Positions 10,846 to 22,402 of a DNA stretch of 64,000 nt are shown piece by piece. A program made the translations under genes and the position numbers. The first letter of the stretch is position 1; every line of letters begins with the position of its first letter. Below the pieces are notes generated by a model. That model made no database searches. It was not told the DNA's origin and saw only the letters and a list, made by a program, of their open reading frames with translations. This DNA comes from Dryococelus australis (lineage: Eukaryota; Arthropoda; Insecta; Phasmatodea; Phasmatidae): contig CM057009.1 in NCBI GenBank assembly GCA_029891345.1, positions 291,844,966 through 291,908,965 on the forward strand, written 5' to 3'.

Positions 10846-12824
10846 TGAATGCGAGTATGCCAGCTCATCCCTCGTCCCCAGCCTGCAGCCTGTGCTGGTG
10901 AACTCATTAGCATTGTGGTGGGTGATTAATGTGTGAGATATTAGCGTATATTACAATTGGCATCTTTAGCATAGCTGGAATTAGAATAGTTGAAATTTGT
11001 ATAGGATAAATGGCATTGGTGAATTTGCATTGACTATTTTGTATTGGAAAATTTGTGATGTCATCCAAGATGGTCGCCAGCCCGTACCCTTGTCCCCAGC
11101 CTGCAGCCTGGTGGCGCAGAATCGGCATTTTATAACTACTTGCAAAAATACTTTAACTGTATGTTGATCCAAATGTGTTGGCGTTGCCACATCACGTTAA
11201 CTTGTTATGCTCAACGTAGGAAAATAAGACTGGAAAATAAAAATGTTTATTCGCTGAAAAAACTTGTCATTTTGTTTTCTACGTGCATATTACTTTTGTC
11301 CACTTTTATGTGAGATAAGGCTGTATGTGTATATTTAGTAAAGTGTGTTTTGGGAGTTTTTGCGGGTGGCGCACGAGTCCTATGTAAACCGCGAGCTGCG
11401 CAAACTACAACGCTACGATAGTATTATGTCGCTCCCTCTCGTACGAAACATATCGCTTTTGTGCTGCACCGGTATTGTTAGTCGCGAGACGGAATTCAAC
11501 CTGTCCCCATGCGTTTCCTAATTAACCGCTGATATGATTATCGCGATCCCACTTATTGAGATTGCCATTGTAACGCGAATTTCTGTTTAGTTGCTTGTGT
11601 GGCGGTTTCCCACGCTTCGTGTTGAATCCGTGACGTTCATGTGATTGATGCGAGTGTTTTTCTCTCACCTTGCACAGTTCGAACAATGGCGTCGCAATGA
11701 AGGGATTCACGATGGCATAGCACAAACATTTCCGCAATAATTACGCTGAATTGAAAACTTTTTTTGTGTGAAAAATATTGAGTTATTATCTTTAATACTA
11801 TTTTCAGTGCTTGTGGCATTACCCCTTGAGGTCGTGGGGACATTCGGGTCACAATATAAATTACTCGCTTATCAAGAGAAAGCTGTCGTTAGGCCGACAA
11901 AAACTATTCTTATCAGAAAAGTGATTTATTTTTTGTGGATCGAAACACTGGTAAGTTTAAATATTACTGGAAGTAATCAAATAAACGTTTCTTGACTGGA
12001 CACAAAATTTATGCCTACAAAAGCTGTCACATCACGAGCACGAGTTTATGAAAGCAAAATATCACTTAATATTTAGCCAGGATTCCTACTGTTATAAATC
12101 ATATCACAGTAATTTCAGCTAACAAAAGAGGGAATATAATTTTTAAAGTTACCAAAATACTGAAATGGCGGACATCTGCTGGAAGTGGTGCTTGCTAACT
12201 TTCATGACTCTTGCCTAAAATTTATATTGTGGCAATTTGTAATGTATTTATAGTGTAAATATCCTTTATAAAAGTTCATGGGGAGTCACGGTATTATAGT
12301 TTGGTGTAGACTTCATAACTTTGTAACTATGCCGCCAATGTAATAAAGCACGCGTTATTAGAAAGTAAACGTTCTCGTTAACATGATGAAAATATCACGT
12401 TAATATACGTATAATATATCTTAACTGTAATACAAATTAGACAGTCAATTGACCTCGGTTATATAAACATCACATTATTTTGTGTTAAGGCAACACAATT
12501 GTTAATATTAAGTTGTCAAATAAAACTAACGTAGTTAGTGTGAAATTCTAGTTTGTGTGCTACAATAATCGATGGCGTTATTGACCCTACAGTGAACAAT
12601 ATCAACAGAGTAAACTCATTTATTTGATTTTGAAAAAATTAATGTTTTCTACGTGAATCGATGTCAAACTTATAGTACAGACTATCCCAAATGCCACCAT
12701 TGCTGTTTATATGTGTGCGTGTAGGTTAGCAACCCGAGGATTGGTCAGAACCAAGGACACAACGCGCAAACGGAGGCCGCGTCGCGACCAAGGCAGCTAG
12801 GAGGAATGATGCAGCTGTGGTTTG
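10846..12824. other. Mostly unassigned; one direct repeat pair
   Basis: The word GTCCCCAGCCTGCAGCCTG occurs at about 10875 and 11094 in the same orientation, bracketing 0.2 kb of AT-rich sequence. This may be a short tandem duplication or repeat. No gene, RNA or other element is recognised. Confidence 0.45.
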
Positions 12825-13050
12825 TCGTTGCCTTCCGCGGGAGGGATGAGATGAAGCGAGATGAGAATGAATCAGCGTCGGATTACAAGGGTGGGAAAAC
12901 GGGAGATCCCCGAGAAAACCCGTCGGCCAGCTGCATCGTCCGGCACGGTGCCCACTTGCGAAAATCCCGGAGTAGCCCGGCCGTGGATTGAACGCTGATC
13001 GCCTGGGAGGGAAGCGAGCAGGCTAACCGCCAAGCCATCATAAACTGCTG
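12825..13050 (-). mobile_element. tRNA-derived SINE family 1, copy 1
   Basis: Read on the minus strand, a tRNA-like head has an A-box-like TGGCTTGGCGGTTAGCCTG and a B-box-like GCGTTCAATCC. The family body follows: CCGGGATTTTCGCAAGTGGG, then GGGTTTTCTCGGGGATCTCCC, then a T/C-rich tail. The same head-body order occurs in four other copies (17.3, 48.0, 48.4 and 56.4 kb). The head resembles tRNA-Ser/Leu. It is transcribed by pol III in principle and mobilised by a LINE in trans. Confidence 0.85.
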
Positions 13051-14124
13051 TTTATGATGTAACTTCACTTCAAGCGGCACCCAGTCAACCAGAGAAAAAA
13101 ATTACCAAAAAAATTTTTTAATACAAGTTTTCAAGCGATTTATTACTTAATACGATTTCAATACGTAGTAGCACAATATCCCTTTGAAACGTTAGGAGAA
13201 ATGGCTCCAAATTAGAAGAATTTACAGTAACATTCCGTTCATTTGCTCAAATACCGAAAGCTTATGCAGAATGAAAATATTACAAAACTGAAAAATCAAA
13301 CGGAGTTGGTTATTTTCTATCTAGTGTATCGGTATGTATGTTCGTGTGGACTCGGTCACACGAGTGTTTGTGTCTGCACACTTCAAATGTCAAGACCTCC
13401 ACACAATTGAACATTTTTTAACATTTGACTTAACGTGTCCTTATCAATATGTTTCTAACGGAGCTTTGACACAACGTAACTGACGAAGTTATAGTCAAGC
13501 ACTTTTTGACTTTAAAATTGAAACTGACAGTCATAATCAAGCCGCCATTTTGCCTAGAATCAAAAACGTTTTGGTGGAATGAACATACCTATGTATTTGT
13601 TTACTAGACGCGATTTTAATTTCGGTATAATTATCCACGCTGGTGGTTATTTTGTCTGTCTAAATAAGAGAAACGGCAAACTTATATTAAGTAAATAAAC
13701 GGACACACATGAATACATAACTATGAACAAAGAAAAAAGAGAGCATTTACATATTTTAATTAGGTTTGGTATAAACGTTATTTTTTAAAACGGTACAAAA
13801 TACGTTTCTCTGTGATATTTAACTTACTTAAAAATATTCACGTTTTTCAAAGATTGTAAACCTGATTTTCTTTATCTGAACTTAAGCTTTGCGTTTAGAT
13901 TTTGTTTCGGTCATTTCGTAGAATGAACGAAAATGTATAGTCAAATGGTAAATTTATCGATTGTGCAAAGGCCTCTAAACTCGTAGTTTTCATAAGTCAT
14001 TTCTTCAGTACGAGCTGTCCCAACTACCCGAGCATGCCGTTATGACTCCCGATAAGACATGTCTATTTGGCAACACCGCGGACAGGGAGAATTCCGGGAA
14101 ACCTATAAGCTGATACCTATAGGC
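13051..14124. other. No recognisable feature
   Basis: AT-rich, without supported ORFs or matched repeats. Confidence 0.4.
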
Positions 14125-14125
14125 T

Positions 14126-14352
14126 ACTCATGGTAAAGTGAACAGTTTTGAACGCTCTCTCAAATAGGAATATTACTCAACAAATACATCATATTTTTGC
14201 CTTTGGCGTTCATTTCCGAGTGCGGTGGAATACGCTCACTGTGTTTATTAATTATATGGCAATGTTTATTGAAAAAGGTCGTTAAAGGATAAAAATAGCA
14301 GACATAAAAATTTAACTACAGCCTCAAAAGTTCTCACTTTACCGTGAGCAGC
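14126..14352. mobile_element. GTTCACGG-family MITE, copy 2
   Basis: Ends GGCTACTCATGGTAAAGTGA and TCACTTTACCGTGAGCAGCC are inverted. Flanks GATACCTA and GATACATA look like an 8-bp duplication with one change, although the exact border is ambiguous by two bases. Short size class. Confidence 0.8.
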
Positions 14353-15629
14353 CGATACATATTTCAGTCAACAGGTATCAACCATTCGAGTTCACAAAAA
14401 ATAGTAACCCTCTCTGTAAGAAAGAATAATTAGCACCTGTACCTGGCGCTAAAATTATTGTAGATACAATCTTGCCTGTTTCAAACTGGTTAAATATAGT
14501 CACTTGGACCATTTTTATATTAAACATAAACACGTGTTTAACGGAGAACAGGTGTCGCAATAAATTTGCTTCTTAAGCGTACGAGAGAAGACGTGTGTCA
14601 TGGTTCCGTGATGTAGATTCTGTGATTTCTTGCAAAAAGGGCATTTTCAGAAGAACGTATTTTATCCGCGTTTAAGGTTACCCTCGTCGATACAATCGAC
14701 ATATTCGTACGAACAGCAATACGTGATATCGCATTTTTTTTCAATGAAGCTAAAAGTTAGCCAGTATTTATCATGGAGCTTGTAAACTTTTCACGCACAG
14801 GAATCATTTAGCTCTAAATACAAACTGTTACTGCATTTTAAGATACACACATAATGCCTCATTAAAAACCTCAAACAAAATTCACCAATTGAAATAAATT
14901 TAGCACAGCTCCATAGATTTGTGTCATGCTTTTGAGTGCACCCAAGCTGCAAGATCCTAGATATCAGTGCCTTCTACAGAACAGACTTGAGAGTTGCAAA
15001 ACAATTTCAGTCTTTCGATTTAAATAAATTTTATTTTGTGATATTGAATTACTATGTCGATAATATGTGTTAAATATAATGTAACCACATAAACGCATCT
15101 GCTAGAAAAAATTACTAGTACTTTGAACATTAAAAAATAAATAAATAAACAGATGTCAAACAAATACAGTAAAAAGGTAATATTTCCGTGAACATTTTAT
15201 GTCAAATTTCTGTGTGCCTGGAAAAGAAGCCGCAACTAGTTCCAATATAATTTTCATGTCAATAAACAATACATCTCGATGAGCTTCTTTCGTTTGTAGA
15301 TATAAAAAAATGTCCACAGTAAAAGAAATAATTTTCTCACGATTTATGAGCAGCTTGGAGACAGGTTAGGCCGGTAAGGCGGAAACCACATGGCGGCAGT
15401 ATGTTTATTGGGCACTTCTTCCATACGATCCGTCGAAAACTTGGAGACCTTACATGAATGAGATGGACTGTAGTGCTGATTTGCAACGCTTCTCATGTAT
15501 GTCCCCTGGGTGCGGCGAGCGCTCGCCATCTGAATAACTGGGAAAGCCAGTGCCCTTCAGGGACTGCGCCAGTATTTGCCCGGAAAGGAGATTGAAACTG
15601 CTCGGGAGAATATTTCCTAGTGCTGTCTG
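14353..15629. other. No recognisable feature
   Basis: AT-rich up to about 15340, then more GC-rich as the SINE-like segment at 15630 is approached. The ORFs at 15344-15903 on both strands overlap each other and carry no motif. Confidence 0.4.
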
Positions 15630-15905
15630 TCGACCGCGGTGCTGCAGGGGGTGGGTCGCTCCCTTCACAACACGGCGGACTGCCGGCTCGATTCCCGGTG
15701 GGGTTCCAAACCGCATCTTTGTGTATTGGGAACGTGGTGGCCGGTTGAATTTCATCGGGGTGCTCCCTGTTTCTATGTCGTCGCATTCCACCGCTGCTCC
15801 ATATCCACCTCGCTTCGCCCTTATCGACGCTGAGGTCTACCCCTCTTTTCTCTCTCATTCTCTTTTTCTCTCTCGGCCTCTCAACCTCCTTTATGCGAGA
15901 CAATA
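15630..15905 (+). mobile_element. Candidate tRNA-derived SINE, type 3
   Basis: A B-box-like GGCTCGATTCCCGG at about 15686 follows an A-box-like GGGTGGGTCGCTCCCTT at about 15648. A GC-rich body and a CT-rich tail end near 15890. The local GC content is far above that of the flanks. Only one copy is seen here, so the SINE call rests on the tRNA-like head and the composition. Confidence 0.45.
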
Positions 15906-17212
15906 TTACATTTTACAATTGACAGGTAGTATTAAGGCGTTAACATTAAAAAATTTTATTTTCCGAATTACTATAATTGCGCGAGTTTCTTTTAAATTTT
16001 GTTCGTAAAAAAATTATATATTTTAATTTTTCCTTTGTTTAATTTACAGATAAATTAGTTGTTTGTAATATCGTGTTTCATATTTAAAATTAAATTATTT
16101 CTTGCTACGTAAGTTCTAAGAGAAAGCTGTGATTCTGGACTGAATTTTCTTACCTCACTCTATCCTCGCGCGTAGGACTGAGTCGTGGTAGCACAGTAAT
16201 GAGTCGTGAGTTAGTAATTTTTTTAATATTCTCCAAAAAAAAAGTTTTTTTAGAATTTTTTTTTTTAAACCTGTAAACACCAACTTAACCAAAACGAAGC
16301 TTTTTTTTAATGCGCTGGGAATATACAGACTCCTACAGTATGTTCACGACTGGCAGAGACTTAACTGAAGTCCTGCTAAATTTATACTTTTGGTTACTGA
16401 TTACGTATCCTTCCGCTACACCTAAACATAAACAGTGCAATATGACTTCTACTTTTATAACTGTCAGATTCGTGGTTTACTGTTGCAGCTCTTCATAGGA
16501 TTCTGTTACAACTGTTGCGAAAATAACATTAATATTTAACCTCTTGTTATTGATGTGTGTTGGTTTATAGATAGTAAATTAAAACACGCTATTGGGGTCG
16601 CTAATTTATTTGTAGGTAGCAGCGATAAACTTTAAAGATAGTGGTGAACGTGCACACGAATACTTACCGTATATTTACTCTGCTAGTATTTTTTGCATTT
16701 TTACTAGGTCTAATAAATTGTCTATTTACAATTTTTGGCTGGACGTAGTAATTTGTTGGGTTTGTGGGAAAAATTCAGATCACAAATAATAAGCATGATA
16801 CACAATTGTGTTTCAAAGACCTAGGGCGAAGTTACGTTGTGAAAAATAAACAGGTGTGTAATTAACTTTGTCATAAACACAGTCCGCGATTAAAAGGTAT
16901 AAATTTCGCAAGTCCAATATTTGCAATCACACACAAACGGGCCAGCGATAACGACCACGAAGCAGCCACGCCCTCTCACACGTAGCGGTTGACAAACGTA
17001 ACTGTAAATTTATTCCCGCCGTGGAGACACAGGTTTATCACATCGTAACTTGCCTAGACGTGTTTAACAAAACACAACATGTACACACGTGTTGTGGTAA
17101 TTTGAAGTATTTTCGGAGCAGGCGAAATTAACGCTTCGATGCATACACAGCAACAAAACGCCATGTCACGTACTCACTAGCCACGTCTGTCAACCTGAGA
17201 CTTGCAAACTAT
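15906..17212. other. No recognisable feature
   Basis: AT-rich, with short homopolymers near 16225-16310. No supported gene. Confidence 0.4.
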
Positions 17213-17357
17213 CCCGGGGGGGAATCGGGAGAACCCCGAGAAGACCATCATCCGGTAACATTCCCACTAGCTAAAGTCCGGTGACCCGGCCGGGGATTGA
17301 ACCCTGTTCGTCTTGGTGGGAGGCGAGCGCGCTAATCGCTCAGCCACCGTGGCCCCA
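17213..17357 (-). mobile_element. SINE family 1, copy 2 (truncated)
   Basis: On the minus strand: head GGCTGAGCGATTAGCGC, B box GGGTTCAATCCCCGG, then the ACTTTAGCTAGTGGGAATG body variant and CTTCTCGGGGTTCTCCCGA. It is truncated after about 145 bp. Confidence 0.85.
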
Positions 17358-17539
17358 AATTTTTGGAAAAGTCCTTTATTTTAAACAAAAGAAGTGTGTG
17401 TAAATTTACGGCAATTTATGGATAATTTATTTACTGGTACTCTTTCCCGTAATTTTATATTTTTTTTTTTTTTCTAACAGCATACACCGGTCACCTCGAG
17501 AACCCCCCTTCCGCGCCCTTCTCATAACCCCGGGTGGTG

Positions 17540-17740
17540 TGGAATGGAGCCCGTTAAACGCGCCAGGAAAGGGACAACGCTGCAGCTCCCTCCGCATTGG
17601 CTTTACGCGAACGAACGAGAGGGAAACGAAGGCAGAATGTTCGGTCCCTCCCGCGGGGATCGAAGCACTGATACCGCGGTTACAAGCCGGGCTGGTCGTT
17701 AAAGCCGCGCCATCGCATCAGTTCCTGTAACGCCAGCTCC
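17540..17740 (-). mobile_element. Candidate tRNA-derived SINE, type 4
   Basis: On the minus strand a tRNA-like head reads GGCGCGGCTTTAACGACC (A box region) and GTGCTTCGATCCCCGCGGG (B box region), followed by a GC-rich body. Its body does not match SINE family 1 or the 15.6-kb element. The plus-strand ORF over it is a GC-rich shadow. Confidence 0.45.
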
Positions 17741-18009
17741 GCACACGTGCTCCCTCCCATCCCTTCAAACACGGCACTAAAGACTGCAGTCGCTACTGCA
17801 TCGCTCCGGTGCCCGCCCGCTGCTGCATGCCCGCAGCGTCGCAACATTACCCTAAATTTACGGGAATTTTCGCAATTTTTTCTAAATTAATTTTTACTGC
17901 ATCCAGGGTGTCTACAAGAGTACCCCGAAATTACTTTTATTTCTACGCTATGATGTGGGTATAGCTTTAGTTCTTTAATAATAATAATAATAAATATAAA
18001 TTTTCGTTT

Positions 18010-18428
18010 ATGTTCACGGTAAAATGAGTTTTTTTGAAAGCCCTGCTTAAGATCTACTTGTGTGCACGTTGTGTATTCTTCCGCCTTACGTAAAATTAAC
18101 CTTGCAATGGGCCTCACAACTTCATCCGTGCGTCGGTCAAGCGAAACCGTGAAATTATTTGAAAAGTAAATATTTTCTTTATTTTCTCATTGCTATATGT
18201 CGAAGCATAAAAAAAACATAAAACGAAATAAATAATTTAAGTTATCACAGATGGTTACCTAACACTTTTTAGTCGACGTTAAGATATGGAACTGCTTTCC
18301 ATCCATCGTTACCAATGGTTCTGGGCGTATGTCACTCAGTGCGCCCTTTAAAATATGTCCAATCAGGGGCGGTGAAATTTTTCTAAGGTTGATTTCAAAA
18401 GTGCTCACTTTATCGTGAACAGCCTTTA
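18010..18428. mobile_element. GTTCACGG-family MITE, copy 3 (long class)
   Basis: Ends GTTCACGGTAAAATGAG and CTCACTTTATCGTGAACAGCC. The interior block TAAGATCTACTTGTGTGCAC and the downstream TATGTCACTCAGTGCGCCC are shared with the copy at 59.9 kb, defining a class of about 0.42 kb. Confidence 0.85.
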
Positions 18429-19285
18429 ACTCAAGACCACCTGCATTCACCTTATGTATTTGCATAAGTAACATATTGAAAGATTACGACGGACAGGTTC
18501 TTGGATAGGTAACAACTCACTTCACAAGTCCGCATGGCTTTGACCACAAAAGAATCACAATATTTCATATTTGTTTTATGAATATTTTGTTTCATTGTAT
18601 GTTGTGCTCACCTACAGAAAACGGCCAAACAGCAAACAATGTAATCATCTGCGATATGGAGAGGTATGAATTAAACATTTGCTTCGACCTTTGCCTACAG
18701 TGAGAAAATAAATCCTTATTGATAAAAAAAAAAAAAAAACAGAGTAGTCACCCTATGCCTGAAACGCGACCAACCGAAAATAAGTCACACTTACCGCGTG
18801 AATCGAACATGTACAAGCATGTCGCTGCAGCAAAAGTAAGTTTAACAAACAAGAGTAACAACCAGACACACGTAGTTTGGTTAAAATGAAACTGCGAGAT
18901 GGCAAGAATAAATTACAAGCCAAATATGCACCCTTGAAAATTTATTGTTATTATTATTACTATTATTATTGTTATTATTATTTACGCGTTCACTATTATT
19001 TCCAGCCGAAGCTCGCGGACAACGATTTTCTTGAGAAAAAAAAAAAGGAAAAGTATTGTTTCTATTAAAAACAGAAAAAATTACTTATTTTCGAGTATTT
19101 GCATCAATTATGTTCTACAATTTTATAAAATAATCTCTGAATTAAACATTAACGTAAACGTGAAATTGTTGGGCACTCTTCCTCTTCGAAGAATATGTGT
19201 GATTAGTTTCAGTTAATGAAGTTCTACGTAGAAAAATAAGTTCGTTTGAAATAGTAACCTTAACAGAATTTGTACATGCTATATG
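18429..19285. other. Unassigned; simple repeats only
   Basis: Contains an A-run near 18727 and a TTA/TTATTAC microsatellite near 18942-18984. The ORF at 18877-19068 is largely its translation. Confidence 0.5.
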
Positions 19286-19519
19286 TAGATACCTGAAAAA
19301 TTCGCGAGTTCAGTGACCTGCAATTTACCCTATTTTGTACAAACTTGCCGCTATCAGCTGCTCATTGGCTGTCTGCTGTCACAGTGGAAGGCGACAATTG
19401 GACACCGCTGTCCAGGAGCTGTCAAACACTGCGTGGACCAATGGCTTAAGATATATAAACGCACGTGTTTTGAATTCCAGCTTGTTCAAAAATGAATTCG
19501 CGAATTCTACAGGTCTCTA
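19286..19519. mobile_element. hAT-type MITE, TAGAGACCTG family
   Basis: The ends TAGATACCTGAAAAATTCGC and GCGAATTCTACAGGTCTCTA are inverted and flanked by an exact 8-bp TSD GCTATATG (19278-19285, 19520-19527). Length 234 bp. The interior carries CCAATGGC (about 19439) and a TATATAAACGC word about 15 bp later, conserved in copies at 47.3 and 62.8 kb. Confidence 0.92.
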
Positions 19520-19629
19520 GCTATATGGTTATGGACATGCACATATCGCTTCATAATTTGGTGACTGGTTAAATTTCAAGTACATGTACGTATTGCACTA
19601 TTTTTGTCACTAGAGCACAGAGTAGCTAA

Positions 19630-19975
19630 GGGCACAGAGACGAAATTATGTGGCTGTCCATTTGATGCGGGCGTACCTCCTCACTGATTCGCTGCGCGAG
19701 TATCTGGGAGCAGGCCTTGTGTCCGATTGGCTACAGCGTGCTGCGAACGATTCTCTGTTGGTTGGGCTGCCTCCTAGCAATGACGATACCAGGCGCTGAT
19801 TGGCCAACGCCGTTCCGACATGTTTCTGGCTAGTGACACCATTTTGGGGGCGCAGGCGTTTGGAGTTTGCGATATAAGCGGCTCTTTCGCTTCTGTATTC
19901 TCAAATAATCTGTGACTGGTGCATACTTAATATTACACACCACGGGTAACGCTGCGCTAATTAATAAACTCTTCA
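19630..19975 (+). repeat. Dispersed repeat R1, copy B
   Basis: Collinear with 6080-6425 (see that entry). The GCGATATAAGCGGCTC word and preceding GATTGGCC words look promoter-like. No TIR or TSD was resolved. Confidence 0.7.
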
Positions 19976-20194
19976 TATTATTGCGGATGACTAATTAGCC
20001 GGACATTTGAACGAGGGGCAGTTTCACACCTAGAGAGCAGCCAATGAACAAATAACGCCAGCTCCAACATATACAGTAATATGAAGACTTATCTACTTGT
20101 CAAATATTATCGCTAAGTGATAGACAAAACATCATCCCAGAGATTTCTTGTACAATTATGAAAACTTCGAATATACGCATATAAGATATGTAGG

Positions 20195-20400
20195 GGCAAC
20201 TGTTTTCCGCGAAAAGATTTCGGGACAAGTTGTGTTCCAAAACACGTTATTTCAGAACTACTTTCGTGCTTGGCGCACTTGTATTGTAACGCGTCTCAGT
20301 CACGGACGGTTAGAATGGGAGCAACTTAATTATGATTGGCTCACTCACGTAACAGACTGTCTTCATACAAAGACAAGCGGTCAGTACCCAATTGAGTACT
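20195..20400 (+). repeat. Dispersed repeat R5, copy A
   Basis: Shares TTCGCGAAAAGATTTC-like, GTTCCAAAACAC-like and GATTGGCTCACTCACGTAAC blocks with a second copy that is split between 53.8 and 55.4 kb. The right end here is cut close to the MITE that begins at 20406. Confidence 0.65.
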
Positions 20401-20405
20401 ATAGG

Positions 20406-20688
20406 TAGGGATAGGAAAATTTTGCGAGTTTAATGACCTGTATGCTAGACTCCACAATACTTTGTACATTCGAACGTCAGATGTTCGTTCATAGGCTGTT
20501 GCCCCAGTATCACCTTACATTTGACAGTACAGGATTCGCTTCTTGTTCCCTTGCAAGTCAGCTATTGGCGCAGAGTCGTCCAGGGTGCGTCTAATAAACT
20601 CGGATCCTATTGCAAAGGTGACTTCAGTGTACGCGAGTTCGAATTCTATCTTGTCTTGAAATGAAGTCGCGAATTTTTCCTATCCCTA
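20406..20688. mobile_element. hAT-type MITE, TAGGGATAGG family, copy 1
   Basis: The ends TAGGGATAGGAAAATTTTGC and GCGAATTTTTCCTATCCCTA are inverted. Exact 8-bp TSD ACTATAGG (20398-20405 and 20689-20696). 283 bp, non-coding. Confidence 0.93.
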
Positions 20689-20690
20689 AC

Positions 20691-20975
20691 TATAGGCTGT
20701 TCACGGTAAAATTAGCAATTTCAAAAGCCCTGCTTATGATCTACTGGTATGTACGTTGTGTGTTCTTCTGCCTTATGTAAAATTAACATCACCATCGGCA
20801 TCATCACTTTATTCATGCGTCGGTCAAGAGAAGCTGTGAAATTATTAGAAAAGTAAATACTGTACAAACATGCTCATTTTTGTACTTCGATACATTGAAA
20901 TGTATGCAGGTAGGGGCAGCGACTTTTTTCTAAGGTTGCTTTCAATAGTGCATACTTTATCGTGAATAGCCTTTA
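20691..20975. mobile_element. GTTCACGG-family MITE, copy 4
   Basis: The left end TATAGGCTGTTCACGGTAAAA overlaps the TSD of the preceding hAT MITE, so that MITE landed on the edge of this element. The right end is TTTATCGTGAATAGCC. The interior resembles the long class but has an internal deletion. Confidence 0.85.
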
Positions 20976-21737
20976 CAAGTGTGCACATAGGTTAGTGAAG
21001 TCTGGACTCTGCGTGAATATTTTCGCGGTGAGAACAGGTGGCTCTAAAGATAGGGCACGGTGGAAAACATAAATAAAACAAAAAAAGAGCAAAGCTTAGC
21101 TTTCCACGGCATGTAATGTACGTAAAACCACACAGCGAACTCTGTCGAAGAATCTGCGCCAGCTCTACAAGTGAAACGAGCCAGAAACAGCAGAACGAGA
21201 TATCTAACAAACGAATGACGGGGATGGATACACGAAAATAACTTCAGGCGCCACAGCGCGAAGATAATGCAGACGAAGAATACACGGAGAGATACACAGT
21301 AACTGCGCCAGCATTTGTCTTCGCTGAAAACATAAATACACTTGAGGAGAAAACGCGCCTCTTCCCCCGTTTCCAGTGCAGTCGTTCGGGAAATTCTTTA
21401 GAAGCCAGTGCTTCGAAGAAGAATTATTCACGGGAAATCAAATTAACCCCTTTTCAGAAGTGAAAGTCTCCTACCGAACTAATCAGGAGATTTTCATGTG
21501 ATTCCAGTATATCAGTTTCCGCTGTTAGGCTACAGTGTAACAGTTTACATCGCTAGGCAAGACTCTTGAGAATTTGCGGTGAAAAACTTTCGCAGTTTTT
21601 TGTTCAGCGTGAAGGATTTTTTTTGGACGCAAGTGTATGCGCGTGCAAGTTTCTTTAATTTCGTTGGTTATCAACATTTTTAAAAAAAGTCTACGTTAGC
21701 TGCTTATAGTTTAACGTAAAAGTGACTCTCGTAGTCG
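20976..21737. other. No recognisable feature
   Basis: The minus-strand ORFs at 20992-21431 lack motifs, splice-bounded structure or coding bias that I can judge. Confidence 0.4.
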
Positions 21738-21970
21738 CTATTCATGGTAACGTGAGCACTTTTCAAAGTCTTCTGATCTGGAATAATAGACAATAAATAT
21801 ATTTTATTGTCGCCTTAGACGTTAACTTTGGAGTGCGGTTGAATATACACACTGTGTTTATTACTTACATGGCAACATTTATTTTAAAATGTTAGAGGAT
21901 AAAAACATTTCTGGAAGGCAAAAAAGTAACTAGGACTTTAAAGGTGCTCGCTTTACCGTGAACAGTATAT
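21738..21970. mobile_element. GTTCACGG-family MITE, copy 5
   Basis: Left end TTCATGGTAACGTGAGCACTT and right end GTGCTCGCTTTACCGTGAACA. The interior CACTGTGTTTATTA matches copies 1 and 2. Short class. Confidence 0.85.
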
Positions 21971-22282
21971 ATCAATGTTAATGTGAGCAAAAAATTAAGA
22001 AAATTAAAAGCTTTTTTTTTTTTTTTTAATATACTAATATAAGTGGAATTTTCAAATTGTTGGATACTAAAATTTGTTTTTTTTTTTGTTTAATTTCCTT
22101 CGGTATAAAAAATTGGGGTAATACTAAAGTATTCGTGTTATGAGTAAATTCTAGGGACTTGAAATTCGCTTTATTATCTGCAGCACGCGCAATGTGCATC
22201 ATCCTGCTTGTATTCCAGTCGGTGTCGTTTGTCGATTAGCTTGCGCAAAAACGTAGGCCCATTTTCCTTGGGGGCACGGTGG

Positions 22283-22402
22283 AGCCCTAACTCCATAGCT
22301 CAAGGGTAGGGTGGCCGACCTGTAGTCGGAGGATCGCGGGTTCGCGTCCCGGCGCCTCCGACGCGACAGATCTTCAGCACGCCTGTCGTGCTGGGAATTT
22401 GT
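22283..22402 (+). mobile_element. tRNA-derived SINE family 2, copy 1
   Basis: The tRNA-like head has TAGCTCAAGGGTAGGGTGG (A box region) and GCGGGTTCGCGTCCCGGCG (B box region), then GCCTCCGACGCGACAGATC. The same head and body occur inverted at 50.6 kb, showing a dispersed family and not a lone tRNA gene. The anticodon stem-loop is imperfect. Confidence 0.75.

Noticed and set aside
15450..16008. Overlapping ORFs of 113-152 aa on both strands
   Set aside because: They follow the GC-rich SINE-like segment, have no motif, and contradict each other in strand and frame.
22283..22402. A tRNA gene
   Set aside because: The anticodon arm is imperfect, and the same head plus body recurs at 50.6 kb, so it is a SINE.
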